A DNA stretch of 64,000 nt from Hesseltinella vesiculosa (Eukaryota; Mucoromycota; Mucoromycetes; Mucorales; Cunninghamellaceae), in contig MCGT01000010.1 of NCBI GenBank assembly GCA_002104935.1, positions 719,710 to 783,709 of the forward strand. Direction: 5' to 3'. The notes beneath the pieces are model-generated. The model ran no database searches. It was not told the origin of the DNA and was given only the letters and a program-made list of their open reading frames with translations. How positions within the stretch are numbered: the first letter of the stretch is position 1; the number at the start of each line of letters is the position of its first letter. Of the stretch, positions 32,820 through 44,700 are shown in pieces. The translations under genes and the position numbers were made by a program.

Positions 32820-33820
32820 AGGCTTTACTGTTCAAGAGATCCATCATTTTGGTATGTGGTGTGTATAAATCAGCTTCACACACATTGTTGCGCTGCTGGT
32901 CCCAGTGGATAGAATCACAAGGCTGGACGTATAATTCTTCACGGAGAGATTGGGTAAAGGTAGTCAAAAGAGCCGTCGCACGCTTGGCGTAAAGATAGCC
33001 CATGGGAATGTAGACCAGACGACAATGCACCCACCAACTGCCAGGACAGAAGGGCAGAATCTTTGGGAGCAGCCTAGGAGTTTAAAAAGAAGGGGTGAGT
33101 TTCTGCTTGTCACCACTCCAAAAAAGCCAAAAGGCTAATCCGCTCAGCCGAGATTATTTTTTTTTTCTGCAGGCATGTCCTTCGTTCTCGGTAACTTACC
33201 AAAGCTCGGGAGGCACGGGGAGGAGCCTTGACGATGGCAGGATGGTCAGGGCCAAAACCAAGAATACACAGAGCCACATAGTTCAGAGCGGTACCAAAGA
33301 CGGTAGAAATGCCAACCACCATCCTCCGCATGAGCACGGTTCAGTAAGTAGTGGATCAATTCCAGTCGCATGGGCTCCGACACAGGCGTGCCAGTGACAT
33401 ATAGGTGATCATCAGCCCAGGAATAAGAAACCTGCAGAGAGAAAACCACAGAGCGTGAGTTTTTGTTACCGCTTTGCGGCTGCTTCTTTACATGGGACCG
33501 CCATATTCACCAGCCCAGACACCTTCATTTGGAGATGTCGGTAATTTTCAAACCCATTGCGAGCTGCCTCTTGGGGAGTTGTTGCACGATGTAACGATGG
33601 AAGATCCTACAACATTCAAATTCAAAAATAAATAATCCATCCAAGACATAAAGATGTCTGGTCCATGTTTTCAAAGTGCTTATGATGCTTACCGTGGCCA
33701 AACCAAGATGTTATTTGTCACAGACCGTCGGGGGTTCCTGCTGGACTTGTTGATCGGTTTCGAGGTAGTACCATGTCTGGGCGCCTTGATCGACATGCAA
33801 GCGCCAGCGGCTCAGGTCAA
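32820..33820 (-). pseudogene. ERG7: Lanosterol synthase (oxidosqualene cyclase) pseudogene, N-terminal part
   Basis: Remnant of the sterol-pathway cyclase. Recognisable in order: DLSRWRLHVDQGAQTWYYLE, PTVCDK, TTPQEAARNGFENYRHLQ, WADDHLYVTGTPVSEPMRLE, HYLLNRAHAEDGGW, STVFGTALNYVALCILG, GPDHPAIVKA, then WVHCRLVYIPMGYLYAKR, SLREELYVQPCDSIHW, RNNVCEADLYTPHTKMMDLL. Lesions seen: TAA in place of the Tyr in the DKY(H)LGL motif near 33711; a one-base loss after YRHLQ that shifts WAGEYGGPM out of frame; and a deletion after DGGW that removes the HIEG segment. The C-terminal half, including the catalytic DCTAE motif, is absent; similarity fades near 32820-32700. A working copy must exist elsewhere if the fungus makes sterols this way. 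Confidence 0.88.
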
Positions 33821-34902
33821 CTTATAAAGCTGTTAAACAACCAAAAACTTCAGCAGTCGCCCATCTTTCTTACTTTTTTTTTGCTTGGGAAGATCGTACA
33901 AAAAGCAGTCGTGAATCTGTCCAGCCATATACCATGTAATCTTTGATATCTTTCGGTGGAGATACTCAAAGACCAGGCAGGGATGTTATCTTTGTACTTG
34001 GACACAAAAGTTGAAAATCGTGGGTTTGAACTTTTTGTGAAGTAATCGTTAAGTGCTGAACAGTGAGGTACGGACGTTTAGCTCATGCATGTTAAAATAT
34101 ATTTACGATTTTTGTGATAGCCAATGAGGTCAATGATTTCCACTGGGTCAAATGAGGGTGCAAGAAGCAAAGGCCCATTGCCAGGAAGTGGTGGATGTCG
34201 TTTGGCTTGGTGGTTGCCGGAAATAACGGGTCAGTTGGAGGTCTAGGTGTTTGGGAGGGGGCCATGGACCAATCAGTCATTGAATGCTTTGGGGCTAGCA
34301 GATGGTTTCAGCCAGTGTTTCTTTTTTTTTTTTCTGACCTCTTTTGGCTTGTGTGTTTTTTCTGTTGACTGGTTTAGATTTCTTGGCTAGGCACCAAAGG
34401 ATCATGGTTAAAAAAAAAAAGTCAAGGCGGCCCTGCTCAACCCCTGTTTATAACATTCTGTACCTTTTTTGGGTCCTGATGGAAATAAAGGAAAAAGATG
34501 AGTGATGTGTAATACGTGAGTTCTCCACTTTCTTTTAAACAGATCATTGGTAGGACCACGCTTTTTCGAAGTGCTACTGTATGATGTAATAAAAAGGAGA
34601 GGTGATTGGCGACGAGTTGGCTACGCAGAAGATGAACTCTTACTACAACGAACTGTTGGGTCCATTATTAGCGTAGTCTGTAAATGGGTCAGTAAGAATA
34701 TCGTTTTAAAAAAGAAAGAAGTATGGTCGATTGATTACTTTTCTTTGGAGCCATGAAGAAGAGACATAGGCTGCGGTGACTTTTTTTTTTCCCTTTTCCA
34801 ATTTTGGTTTCCCGACGCATAACTTGAGAGCCGTGTTTTTATTCATTTCCGTCTTTCTTTTGTTTTCCCACCCTTCGCTACTGTTGCTGGTTTTACTGCT
34901 GA
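33821..34902. other. Intergenic before the Fanzor gene
   Basis: No supported gene. A minus-strand frame at 34092-34280 (MTDWSMAPSQTPRPP) could be a decayed 5' part of the cyclase locus, but I cannot connect it. The 600 bp before 34903 serve as the 5' flank of the plus-strand nuclease gene and are T-rich just before the ATG. Confidence 0.4.
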
Positions 34903-37900
34903 ATGTCTCGTCCTGTTTATGCACCACCTCGCCCTGATGGGCAACTTGCTCTCATGTGGCATTACAATGACCTGATCTCCATGAGTGATGCTGATTTTGA
35001 ACGTGTGTTGGCCGATCCTTTGAATCATTTGCAAGGCATCAGCTTCACATCAGCAGTGTTAGTTCAAAGGCAACCAAATACCGAAACAATATGTCTTTAC
35101 TTTAAGCGTTTGGCGTTGGTGTCTTACTATGTCTTCTTTCCTGTAGACAACCCTCCTTGCGCAGCATGTGGGAGCCAAACCCACAAGACAACGCGAAGTC
35201 GACTGTGTCCATTCCACACAGCAAATGGTAAAAAATTTGCTTTTATTCTCACACAGTTATTAACCTCCCCTATTACCTTTTTTTTTTTTTTTTTTTTTGA
35301 CTTGAAGCTTCGGTGGCTACTTCGTCCACAGACCCCGATGAACGAGCCAATATTGCCCGAGAGCAACGTGAAGGACGTGCACAGCGCGACGAGAACACAC
35401 GCAACGTGAACGCCATCGGTCGAGAACACTCCAACTTTACAAAAGCTGCTTACGTGTCCGCCTGGTATGGCAAGGGTCGAACACAGTCGATTAAGACCTC
35501 CTTTTTCTCTGCCGTCCGCCCTGCCTATCGACAAGTTGTACGTGACCGAGTCCTTGAACAAAGCGATCTCCTTCGTCGCCTCATTATCAAGATGCAGCTT
35601 TTTGTCAACCACTATGTGCTTGCCAATATGGACGACGTCGACGAATCGCTCTTCAAGGAAAATGGTTTTTATTCAGCCAGCCAATTGGTCCGCGGAAGAC
35701 AAGTCACAACAACGCACCAGGGATTACGACAGTCACTGCTGGTCCACTGGGAAACCTTTCGAACCATGCACCCTTCAATTGAGCATGGTCAAGGTGTCGA
35801 TACACACGCTTTGGCATCCTACTTGAAAGGATTGGCAACGGCCTACGTGAACAACTTTACCGTTCCGTTTGAAAGCCGCATCAAAGCCTATATCCGTTTC
35901 CTCATCAGCTGTTTGGATGTCACTGTAAGCTTTGTGGGTGAAAAAAAAAAAAGAGTGGCCTGACCCAAATATATTTTTCATGGCTAGGTTTCGCGTGGTG
36001 ACACTCGTAAAATAGTGGACTTTGCCTACGAAAAGTTTGCTCAGCGAGAAGTTCGATCTGCCTACTCGGACGAAGCCTTGGATGCCTTTTTGGCAGATGG
36101 CATTGAAAATGTCTTCGGTGATGGTGTTGATGAAGTTTCTATCCAAGTTGAAGACAGCGATGTCACGTCGGTAGCAAGTGACGTGACGATGGCCACTGCA
36201 TCTACCCTGACCTCGCGCGCTGTTTCGCCCATGTCTCTAGACACCAACCTGTCAATGTCTCGTGCTATCTCCCCTGTCGTAGGCAGCCCTCCTCCTGCTG
36301 GTCAAGATAGCGTTGGTGGCCGTGAAGAGCAAGAAGATGGTGGCTCAGCAGATACTACCCAGTCTCTTTGCTCGAATGATGGTCGAGTTCAAGCAGGACG
36401 ACATTGCCACCTTGATGCCAAAGTACATTGCTGAGAACCCAACCAAGGCGATGCGACTTCTCGGGAAGGTGTTGGATGCTTATGAAGCCTACCGATCCTT
36501 TGACTTTGAAAACCCCGTGAAAACACCAATGTTTCGTTTTCTCCCGACACCCAGATTTCACTTTCGCTTTATCGACATTGTCCCTCAAAACATACACTTG
36601 TACACTGGACTCCCAAGAATCCGAGATCCCACGCCGGAAAATCCTGAACCCTACTTCATGAAATTCCGTGAAAATGTTTTTGAGGCGTTTGACTTTGGCC
36701 GGTTTGGCTTCCACAGGTATATCTCAGACTCTTGCTGTAACCTCGTCACTTGGCTTTTTTTTTTTTTCAAAAGCTCTGACTCCTTGATTGCTCCAGCTTC
36801 CTCTTTGCCCATCCTCTCGGGCTTGTCCACCGATGGCTGTTCCTTCAATTATCACTTTGTCATGATGGACTCTCCTGTGAAGTGCCCTGAAATTAATGTC
36901 ACAGATGTGGGCAACCTCGGTCACCGATTGAACGAATTCCAAGTTTCCGCTGTAGACCCTGGCCGCCGCGTCACTGTGACAGCAGCTCTTGGCGACGACC
37001 GCAATGCACCGATCCGTCGTGTGACAAGCAAGGAAATACAAGCGCAAGCCGGGACAAAGGCCAGAAGCATCAAAGCTGAGCAGAGAAAAGCTGCAACGAT
37101 GATCAACATGGACCAATCGCCAATGTCCTTCAAAGCATGGGAAACAGCATTGCCAACGACAAGAACTGCCTCCTGTGACACATACGACAATCACGTTGAA
37201 TGCCTTCTTCAAAACATGGATAATGTCCTGGACATGTATGGCCAAGAGCACTCGCGTGACCGATTTGCTGCGTTTAGAGGCCGCCAACGATCCCACGACT
37301 TTGCGGCAAATGTCCTGCGAAACAGCGGTAAGAAGTACTGCCGCTCCAATCGCAAAAAAACCAAACGAAATCGCCGCAACCGAAGGAACAAACACCAAAA
37401 GAAGCAACGACAGCGAGTTGCACAAGTCAAAACTGAAGGTGTTTTGATGCGATCTTTTTGGCTACCGCTGCTGCTTCCAGCCCACGTGTTGCCCCTGGGT
37501 TTGGCCATGACTCAGTCTCTTGAAGATGGGATGCTGGAGGAAATCATGAACCCGGTCCATCCGTAAGTCCCGGTTTTTTTATGTATGATCTTGGTGATCG
37601 ATAGCCCGTTTTTTTTTTTGTAGCCGAATGAAAGACGAGACCCGCCACCACCTCTCAACAACCACCCTGCCAACCGCCGACACGCCCCTAATCATGTTTG
37701 GAAATGGCATGGAAGGCAGGATCAACAACCCAATGATCAAGGGCAACCTACCTGGCGCTTCGGACTGTGTGCGCAGTGTCCTCAAGAGGTTGGAGCATCG
37801 TGGCCTGCTCATGGTTCCTTTTGTGGATGAATTTCGGTCGTCGCAAGTAAGTAAAAAAAAAAAAGAGAGAGGCAGATATAAAGAAACGCGTGGACTCTTA

Positions 37901-38214
37901 GTAAGATACTTACTATTTCGGCGCTAACCCTTCCTCTGCTTAGAAATGCCCTTCTTTTGTTGAACAAGATCAAGCTCAAGAAGGTTCTGAAAATGATGAC
38001 GAAGGCCAAGCTCAAATTGGACCATGCCACCACTCAACAAACTGAGCCTGTCGTCATCGGAGGGGCCATCGTTTATGCTTTGAAGCAATGCCGTCGCTGC
38101 CATACCATCTTTGACCGTGACATCATGGCAGCCGAAAATCTGTATCGCCAAGGCCGTCGACAGCTCCTTGGCCAGCCCGTTGAAGCTGCATTTTCTCGCC
38201 GCCGCCATGGATGA
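34903..38214 (+). CDS. Fanzor-type (eukaryotic TnpB-like) RNA-guided nuclease, possibly frame-broken
   Basis: Large gene of roughly 900 residues with introns at about 35228-35307, 35925-35987, 36717-36773, 37563-37623 and 37847-37943. Early cysteines CAACGSQTHKTTRSRLCPFH may bind zinc. The helical REC-like part follows (NIAREQREGRAQRDENTR onward). The RuvC core has VSAVDPGRRVTVTAAL (catalytic Asp codon 36955-36957), then PLIMFGNGMEGR where the usual RuvC-II Glu would be, then MVPFVDEFRSSQKC with Glu 43 residues later (codon 37829-37831). The end is CRRCHTIFDRDIMAAENL with the RuvC-III Asp. The displaced Glu is a known feature of Fanzor proteins. Two frame changes need explanation: near 36171-36282 (a GTAGCA...CGTAG intron would fix it) and between 37960 and 38050 (no intron found). 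A basic Arg/Lys-rich stretch lies near 37350-37420. Confidence 0.8.
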
Positions 38215-38877
38215 TCTCCCTCTCTTTGTGTGCCCCCATTTTTAATAGCATCCCGTTGCAAATCGGGATTCCTTCTTCAAGGATCGATGCTTTGTTATAA
38301 AAGTAAGTGGAAATAAGGGCGCAGAATTTTGAACTGATCTCTCTCTCTCTCTCTCTCTCTGTACGTGTGGGTGATGTGCTATTTCTTTGGTGAGTGAAAA
38401 AAAAACCCCCCAGCTTTTTCTAAACTAACCGACGCATTTTCCTTTTCGATAGTTGCCTTTTTTTTCCTTCCTTGCGACTTTGTTTTTGGAAACACAGTAT
38501 CTGCGGAAAGAAAAGGAAACGGCGGATTTTGGCAGATTTTTTCTTTTGCTAATTTCTCAGGCGAAAGAATTGTTGCTCTTTGAATGTCGACCTGAACAAT
38601 AGCTGAGGTCGGCGCTTACTCATCAGGTCAGGACGAAACTATAAAAGCGAATAAAAACAGCAGCCAAACATGGGCTTTGGCCATAAAGAAATAGAGGGAA
38701 GGGAGTTTCGCAGGTTTATTCATGCAACAAGAGGAGAGGAGAAAATTGATAGAATGAGATAGTGACTGATAAAAAAAAAAAAAAAAAAGGATGACAGATA
38801 ACAAGGTAATTGGTATTTTGGGAAAAGTAAATGGTGACTATGAAACAATGGAGAAGAAAGACAGGCAAGAGAATACA
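38215..38877. other. 3' flank of the Fanzor gene, (CT)n microsatellite
   Basis: A (CT)11-type microsatellite lies at about 38338-38360. In related nuclease elements the guide-RNA scaffold overlaps the end of the gene and this flank, so it is the place to look for one; nothing is provable by eye. No supported gene. Confidence 0.4.
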
Positions 38878-40966
38878 TCAATGTCGTGGATAAGTGGTTA
38901 CGTCATGATGTTTGAGGGTTTTTTCGACGAGAAAAGCTACTCGCTGACCATACTTGGAACCTCGAAGTGAAACCATGTGTCGCTTGATAAGGCGACAGAC
39001 ACTGATCTTGTGATGGTCGGCGGCGTTGTTAATGATCCATTGCACGACGTAGTTACCATACTGGTCTGAAGCGATGTCGATCAAAGCAATTCGAGGGCGA
39101 TACGAGCGACTTTCGGTCGAGATGTGGTGGATAAATCGTTCCATGTAGCAAGGCCCGCCGTTGCTCAGGGCCTTTTCTACGACTTTCGAAGCATATTGAT
39201 CCATGCTGAGTTGGATGCCGCATAACAAGACCATATCAAAAGCGCGCTCTCGATCCTGCTTTTGCTCAGCTTGCTCCAGGATATGCTGAATCACCCAGTT
39301 TCCCCATTGTCCCTTGGCGATCTCCTCAATGTTGCTTAGTATTTCGTCCAGGACAGGGCGCTGAGAATGAAAAGCAGGGTTAGATACCTTTCTTTTTATG
39401 GATGGCCCTGCAGCCTGTTCTCACCTTGTCGGGCTCAAGCAAATTTTCAAAGATATTCTGGATCACCAGGCTGCCAGTTTCGTCGAGGGCTACTCGTGTC
39501 CATTTTCCTTGGAGGGCTTGGTGCACGCGTTGCATGACAGAGACTGACTGATGCATGTGTCGGATTTCGAAAACGCGCTGCCAGACATGGCAAGCGTATT
39601 TGTGGGTGATGGTCTCGGGAATGTGTTGACATAGCTCCATGACCATCCTGGTTTTGGTCTCTCCGTTGACGTTATCTAGGGCCTGTTGAATTTGGGAAAG
39701 TCTATGCGTAAGTGCAAAAAAAAAAAAAAAAAAGAGAGAGAGAGAGATTCTATCGTACCCTTTGCACTACATGGCACCCGAATGGTTCGCAGGTGAGGGC
39801 CAAAATATGCCCGTCCATGACATTTGCCAGGGCCTGGACTTGGTCGGGTGTACCCCATTCAAACAGACGTTGAACCAAGAAATTACCAAAACGATTGGTC
39901 ATTAGGGCATAAGCATTCTTGTGCACCATTTGGAAGATGGCTTGCTTTTGGTCAGTGTTGCAGGTCTTTAATTTCTGCTGGAGGTAAACGGATGCTTGCT
40001 GATCTGTGTTCAAGAGAATACGTCGGACCAAGACCTATTGAAAATGAGCCAGTTGGCCGACATTTAAAAGAGATGAAGTTCTATTTACCTCCCAATCATT
40101 GCCTTGGGGTTTATCCGTTCGTCTGTAATCGATCGATTTGGCTTCCTTGAAAATGAGACGTGTAAACATAAAACCAAGAACAACATCTTTTTTCATTGTT
40201 ACCTCGTCAATGGAAGGGCGGCGTTGCCACCTGGCTGTAGGGTCCATGGCGATGGATTCGGGAGGTGGCGTACTGACATGACGCCATCGTCCCATTTCCA
40301 TTTCCTGCTGAAAGCTTCAAAAAATTGCGGTTAAAAAGTGAAGCCATCTTTCACTGCCCTACCACTGGCGCTTGGTATCAGCGTTTTCAGAGGGAAGCAA
40401 AGCACGGTCGGTGGAACCATAAACGATCTGCTGACTCAAGGAGAGACAACGTTGGCTTTGTTCCTTGAGCTTCATATCTTTGAACATCAAAGTAGATTCT
40501 AGGGCTTGGATGGTTTGCTCTTTCTAAATTTGGAATCGGGAGCAGATTAGACAGGGGGTCCTTTTTTTTTTTTTTTTTTTGTAAAGTACCTGCAGCAGTT
40601 CCTCAGATAGAAGCAAGATACGATGTTGTAAGAGTTGAATGATGTCGGATGAATCTTTGATATAGTGATACGGATGAAGGTCTTTCAAAGCACTACCCTA
40701 GCCATGGAAAAGGACGGGTGAGCATTGAGAAAATTCGAAAAATAAGGGGGGGGGGGAGGAGCAGGTACTTTGTAAGTGGCAAAGTCATCGTGGGCATCGG
40801 TAGGTGGGGAGCAAGAGATGGGCGTGCTCATTGACTGATCATGTGTATGACGGCGATCGAGGGAGTTACTGGGGAAGAGGGCGGTTGAATTAAAAAGATC
40901 GTAGACTGGTAGATCTTTCTGAGCCGATGACCGCTTCATATTGGTGTCTATGTTGGTTGCCAACAT
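38878..40966 (-). CDS. Pumilio (PUF) RNA-binding protein
   Basis: Post-transcriptional regulator that binds mRNA 3' UTRs. The start at 40966 (MLATNIDTNMKRSSAQKDLP) is the first ATG of the long first exon; an upstream exon is possible. The N-terminal third is low-complexity and helical (KEQTIQALESTLMFKDMKLK). PUF repeats follow, each with the helix carrying RNA-contact residues: ALMTNRFGNFLVQRLFEWG, LTCEPFGCHVVQR, THKYACHVWQRVFE, LDETGSLVIQNIFEN, SMDQYASKVVEKAL, ASDQYGNYVVQWIIN and GSKYGQRVAFLVEKTL. The repeat triplets NxxxxxxLVQ and YxxxxVQ are the classic pattern. At least seven repeats over 5-6 exons are visible. The set resembles fungal Puf1/Jsn1-Puf2-type or Puf3-like proteins; I cannot assign the exact orthologue. 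Confidence 0.88.
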
Positions 40967-41755
40967 CTTTTTTATATGGGAACAGAGTGACGCTGCTACG
41001 TTCAACTGAAGGTGTGGATAGTCGCAGGCTTAACAAAAGGTAGAAAACAAGGGAAAAAGAAAATAAAAATCGAAAGAAGGAGGCTGTTGTGAAAAAAAAA
41101 AAAATCCCCGTTTTTCCAATGTGTCAGGACGAACTGCATTCCTGTATTCCCACAATGCAAACAGTAATGGATTCAAAAAAGATACTCTCGGACCATTATA
41201 GCCTCCTGAAGTTGGCTCTCTTCTCTGTCGTTCAAGAGACGAAAAAGCAGATCTTGCCAAAAATAGCAATCAAGTGAGGCCACTCCTTGGTCTTGTGCAA
41301 CCCACTGACATTTTTCAGGGAGCTCTTAAGGAACAATGAAAAAAAAAAAAAAAATTGCAGGGCTTCCATTAAAAATGGGACAAACACATATGCACGACGA
41401 CTTTTGAGGAACACCCATCTGCCCAAAAATTTTCCGTTCACTCAAACCTTGTCAAAAAAAAAAAAGGTCAAGAGACTTCCACTTGTCATGGTTGGCCATG
41501 CGGCGTCCGAAATATTCTGCCTTTTTGTTCGTTTCTCACCTGTCTAAGCTTTCCCCCTTTATTCTCTCCAATTGCCCATTTTGATTATACCTGCTTGATC
41601 CTTTTAAGTATGGGTGGACCAGACATGGCGCCTATTGAAGAACGGAAAGGGTAAAGGATAGTTTATAGTCAATACAATTTTGAACACCTTGGTGGGTGCA
41701 TGATCTCATGTTAGTTAACCTTGATCGCCTTCTTTTTTGTTCCAGGTTCTTCAAT
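40967..41755. other. Divergent promoter region
   Basis: Between the minus-strand Pumilio gene and the plus-strand membrane protein gene. Several short A/T runs; short open frames on both strands have no support. A CCAG acceptor-like site at 41742-41745 just before the ATG at 41756 hints at a 5' non-coding exon of the downstream gene. Confidence 0.45.
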
Positions 41756-44700
41756 ATGACATCAGCCACCAGTCAGGACAAGCATCGCAAACTACCAAAA
41801 ACACAACGGGACAATGAATCATCAAATCCATTTATAGAAATGCTCATTCAACAGTATCAACAACAACGTGGATCCACAACTGATCAAAAACCTCCTTCCC
41901 AAACAGCAAAGCTCATTGACTATCTCCACAAAAAATTTCCCAGTCGGGTGGTGCGCCGTGTTCTCAAATGCACCCTCGCCTATTTTATTACTACTCTCTT
42001 CAGCTTGATACATCCTCTCGCAGCTACCATGGGATCATCCGTTTTCTTGGTGACCACAGGCTCGCTCTTCAACCATCCAGGGCGAAGGTAAGAAGATGAT
42101 TTTGAAACAGGGGGTCATTTGCTGATCCGCGCCATTTTCTTGCTTTATGCATTGCTTGGATAGTATGGGCGCGCAAGTGGATGCGACAGTGACAACGGCT
42201 CTTGGATTGATCTTGGCAGTGGGCTGGGCCTGTGCCGCTTTGGCAGCGATCTCGACCTACAACGTGGAGCATCCTGCTACCTACTATTATGATGCGGCTG
42301 TCAAGGTGATCCCAGCCTTGTTCTTGTTTGTTGGCGTCTTTTTGACGCAGCTCCTCCGTCAACTTTTACCAAAGTTCAATTTTTTTTCGTTGCAATTCAT
42401 GATTGTGCAAATCTTTGCCATGACAAGAGGCGTCTTTGATATCTCCTTTGACTGGAAACTGCCCCTGAATATTGGCATGCCGCTGTTGATTGGTGCTGGT
42501 ATCTCGTTTGTTGTCAACATTTTTGTATGGCCTGAGTCTGCTGTTGATGGTCTAGGTAAAGGCTGTTTTTTTTTTTTTGGATGGACGTTTGATCTCTTTC
42601 TTCTCATCCATCCCCATCTAGGCCGTGCGCTGCAAGAGACCGTCAAGGCAAGCCAATCGATGCTGCAAACAATGACGGATCAATTCTTTTTGGAGCCGGA
42701 TACTGATTCGATGCCCGAGGAAAAGGTGGACGGAGCGGCAGCGAGCATGCGGTTAGGTATGACCAAGGTGAAATCAGCCTATCGGGAAGCCAAGTATGAA
42801 ATCTCCTATGCCTATATTCGCCCGCAAGAAGTGGGTGATATCCGCAAGACACTCGAACGTTTGACCAAACACCTGGCCATTCTTGGCGGATGTTTAAAAA
42901 GCGAGCGTGAACTGTTTGCCAGTGCCCTGGAAGTGCTGGCGCAAGAACTCAGCGAAGACGAAGATCTGGACGACATCCTTGCCTCGACAAATCCTCAGCC
43001 ATCTGACAACAACAGCGATGACAGTAGTCCACTTTCCTCAGAAAAACCACGCCGGCCATCCCTCCACCATGCCTTCTCTGCCCTTGATGCCGACCTTTTG
43101 CGTGCAGCTCTCCGGGCGACAAATGATATGTCCACTACGACATCACCTCGAGGCTCGCCCCATGGCTCTCGGCAGCAATCTCGTGCCGCTTCCCGACGCA
43201 CCTCACGCGAAGACCTTGCTCATCAATATCATCTCCACCCCATGCACCATCACCCACATGACGATGACGACGACTACACGGAAGAAAACCAGAAATCCAT
43301 CACATCCCTCCGGTCATACCTTGCCCTGCCAAAGATCACCACCACGCCTGCCTGCCCACCACCCAAGCCAAAAAGAAAGGTCAAGTACAGCGACCGTCAT
43401 CTGCTGATGATCTACCTTGAAAGGCTGCGGGCGCCTCTGGTGCTGCTGACTACCCAATGCCGAGCCTCGTTGGACTGTGCTGCCAAGAGCATCCAAACGG
43501 AGCTGGATCTCGACGATGATGAGGATAGTTCGGTCCGATCCACCTGGTTGTCTTACATCCTGCATGTATTGAAACTCAACCGTAAAAAATCACCCGCAGC
43601 GCCGATTGCTCCTGGCGAAAGGAAAGACAATTCTTCCTCTTCTTGCACCAATCCCACCACACCTTGCCAGCCTGACCTCCACTTTTGCCGGTGCGAAGAA
43701 ACCATCCGAGATGCCATTAAGAAATTCGACTTGTCTGAGCGCAAGTGTATGGATGATTTGTACAAGTACAAGGAAGAGCAAACCAAGGCCGGCAGTAACA
43801 TTGACTTGGGCTTGCGTGAAGAATTGTTCCTGGTCTTTTACTTTATGTTTACTTTGCGTGAGGTGGCCAGCGAGTTAGAAATCTTAGCCTCCCAGCTGGA
43901 TACCCTACGTCAGCACGCAGCTAACCGCATGGTCAATGGCAAGCGTCGCAAACATCTCTACATGCCGCAGATGACTCAAAAATGGTGGCGGAAATGGGCC
44001 CAATGGAGCAACCATCAAAGCACGCGCGACAAAGGCGGGACCTCTTTTAGTAAGTGATCTATCCAATAACCGTTGGCATCGGCTGATCAAAGGGCTTCTC
44101 TCGCTTAGACCATTTGACACGCCACATGCCGGATGAAAACCAGCCTCCTGATATAGAAGAAGAGTACCGTTTGAACAAGCTGACGACAACAGCCACGCTT
44201 CGACGGGAACGAACAAGACGCGGAAGTAGTGGCCCTGTGCCTCTCTCACCCTCCCGCTCCCACAATAGCATGACACTGCGTGTCTGGACGTCCAACACCA
44301 CGAACGAACTAGCCAAGGTGCCAACCGTGCCACCCTCATCACCAGATATCGAGTCTATGTCCTGCACATCCTCCATCGACACCAAGAAGCAGAAGCCACC
44401 GTTGACTCTGCGTTTCCGATACAACCTGTGGAAATCTCTACGCTGGACAACTTCCTACGACTTTCGATTCAGTTTGAAAATGGCTGTGGCGGTCTTGGTG
44501 TTGTGCATGCCGGCGTTTTTCCCGTCGTCAGCGAGCTGGTATACATCGGTGCGTGGCCAATGGTCTGCCATGACCGTCATTGCCATCCTCAATCCTACCA
44601 ATGGTGGCACCCTTGGTGCTAGTGGCTGGCGTATCGTTGGTACTTTAATCGGTGCCTTGATGGGCTGGGGCGCCTTAGCAGCTGGCGATGGTTCCCCCTA

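Noticed and set aside
34547..34756. Small plus-strand gene upstream of the Fanzor gene
   Set aside because: Short, no homology seen and no splice or promoter support.
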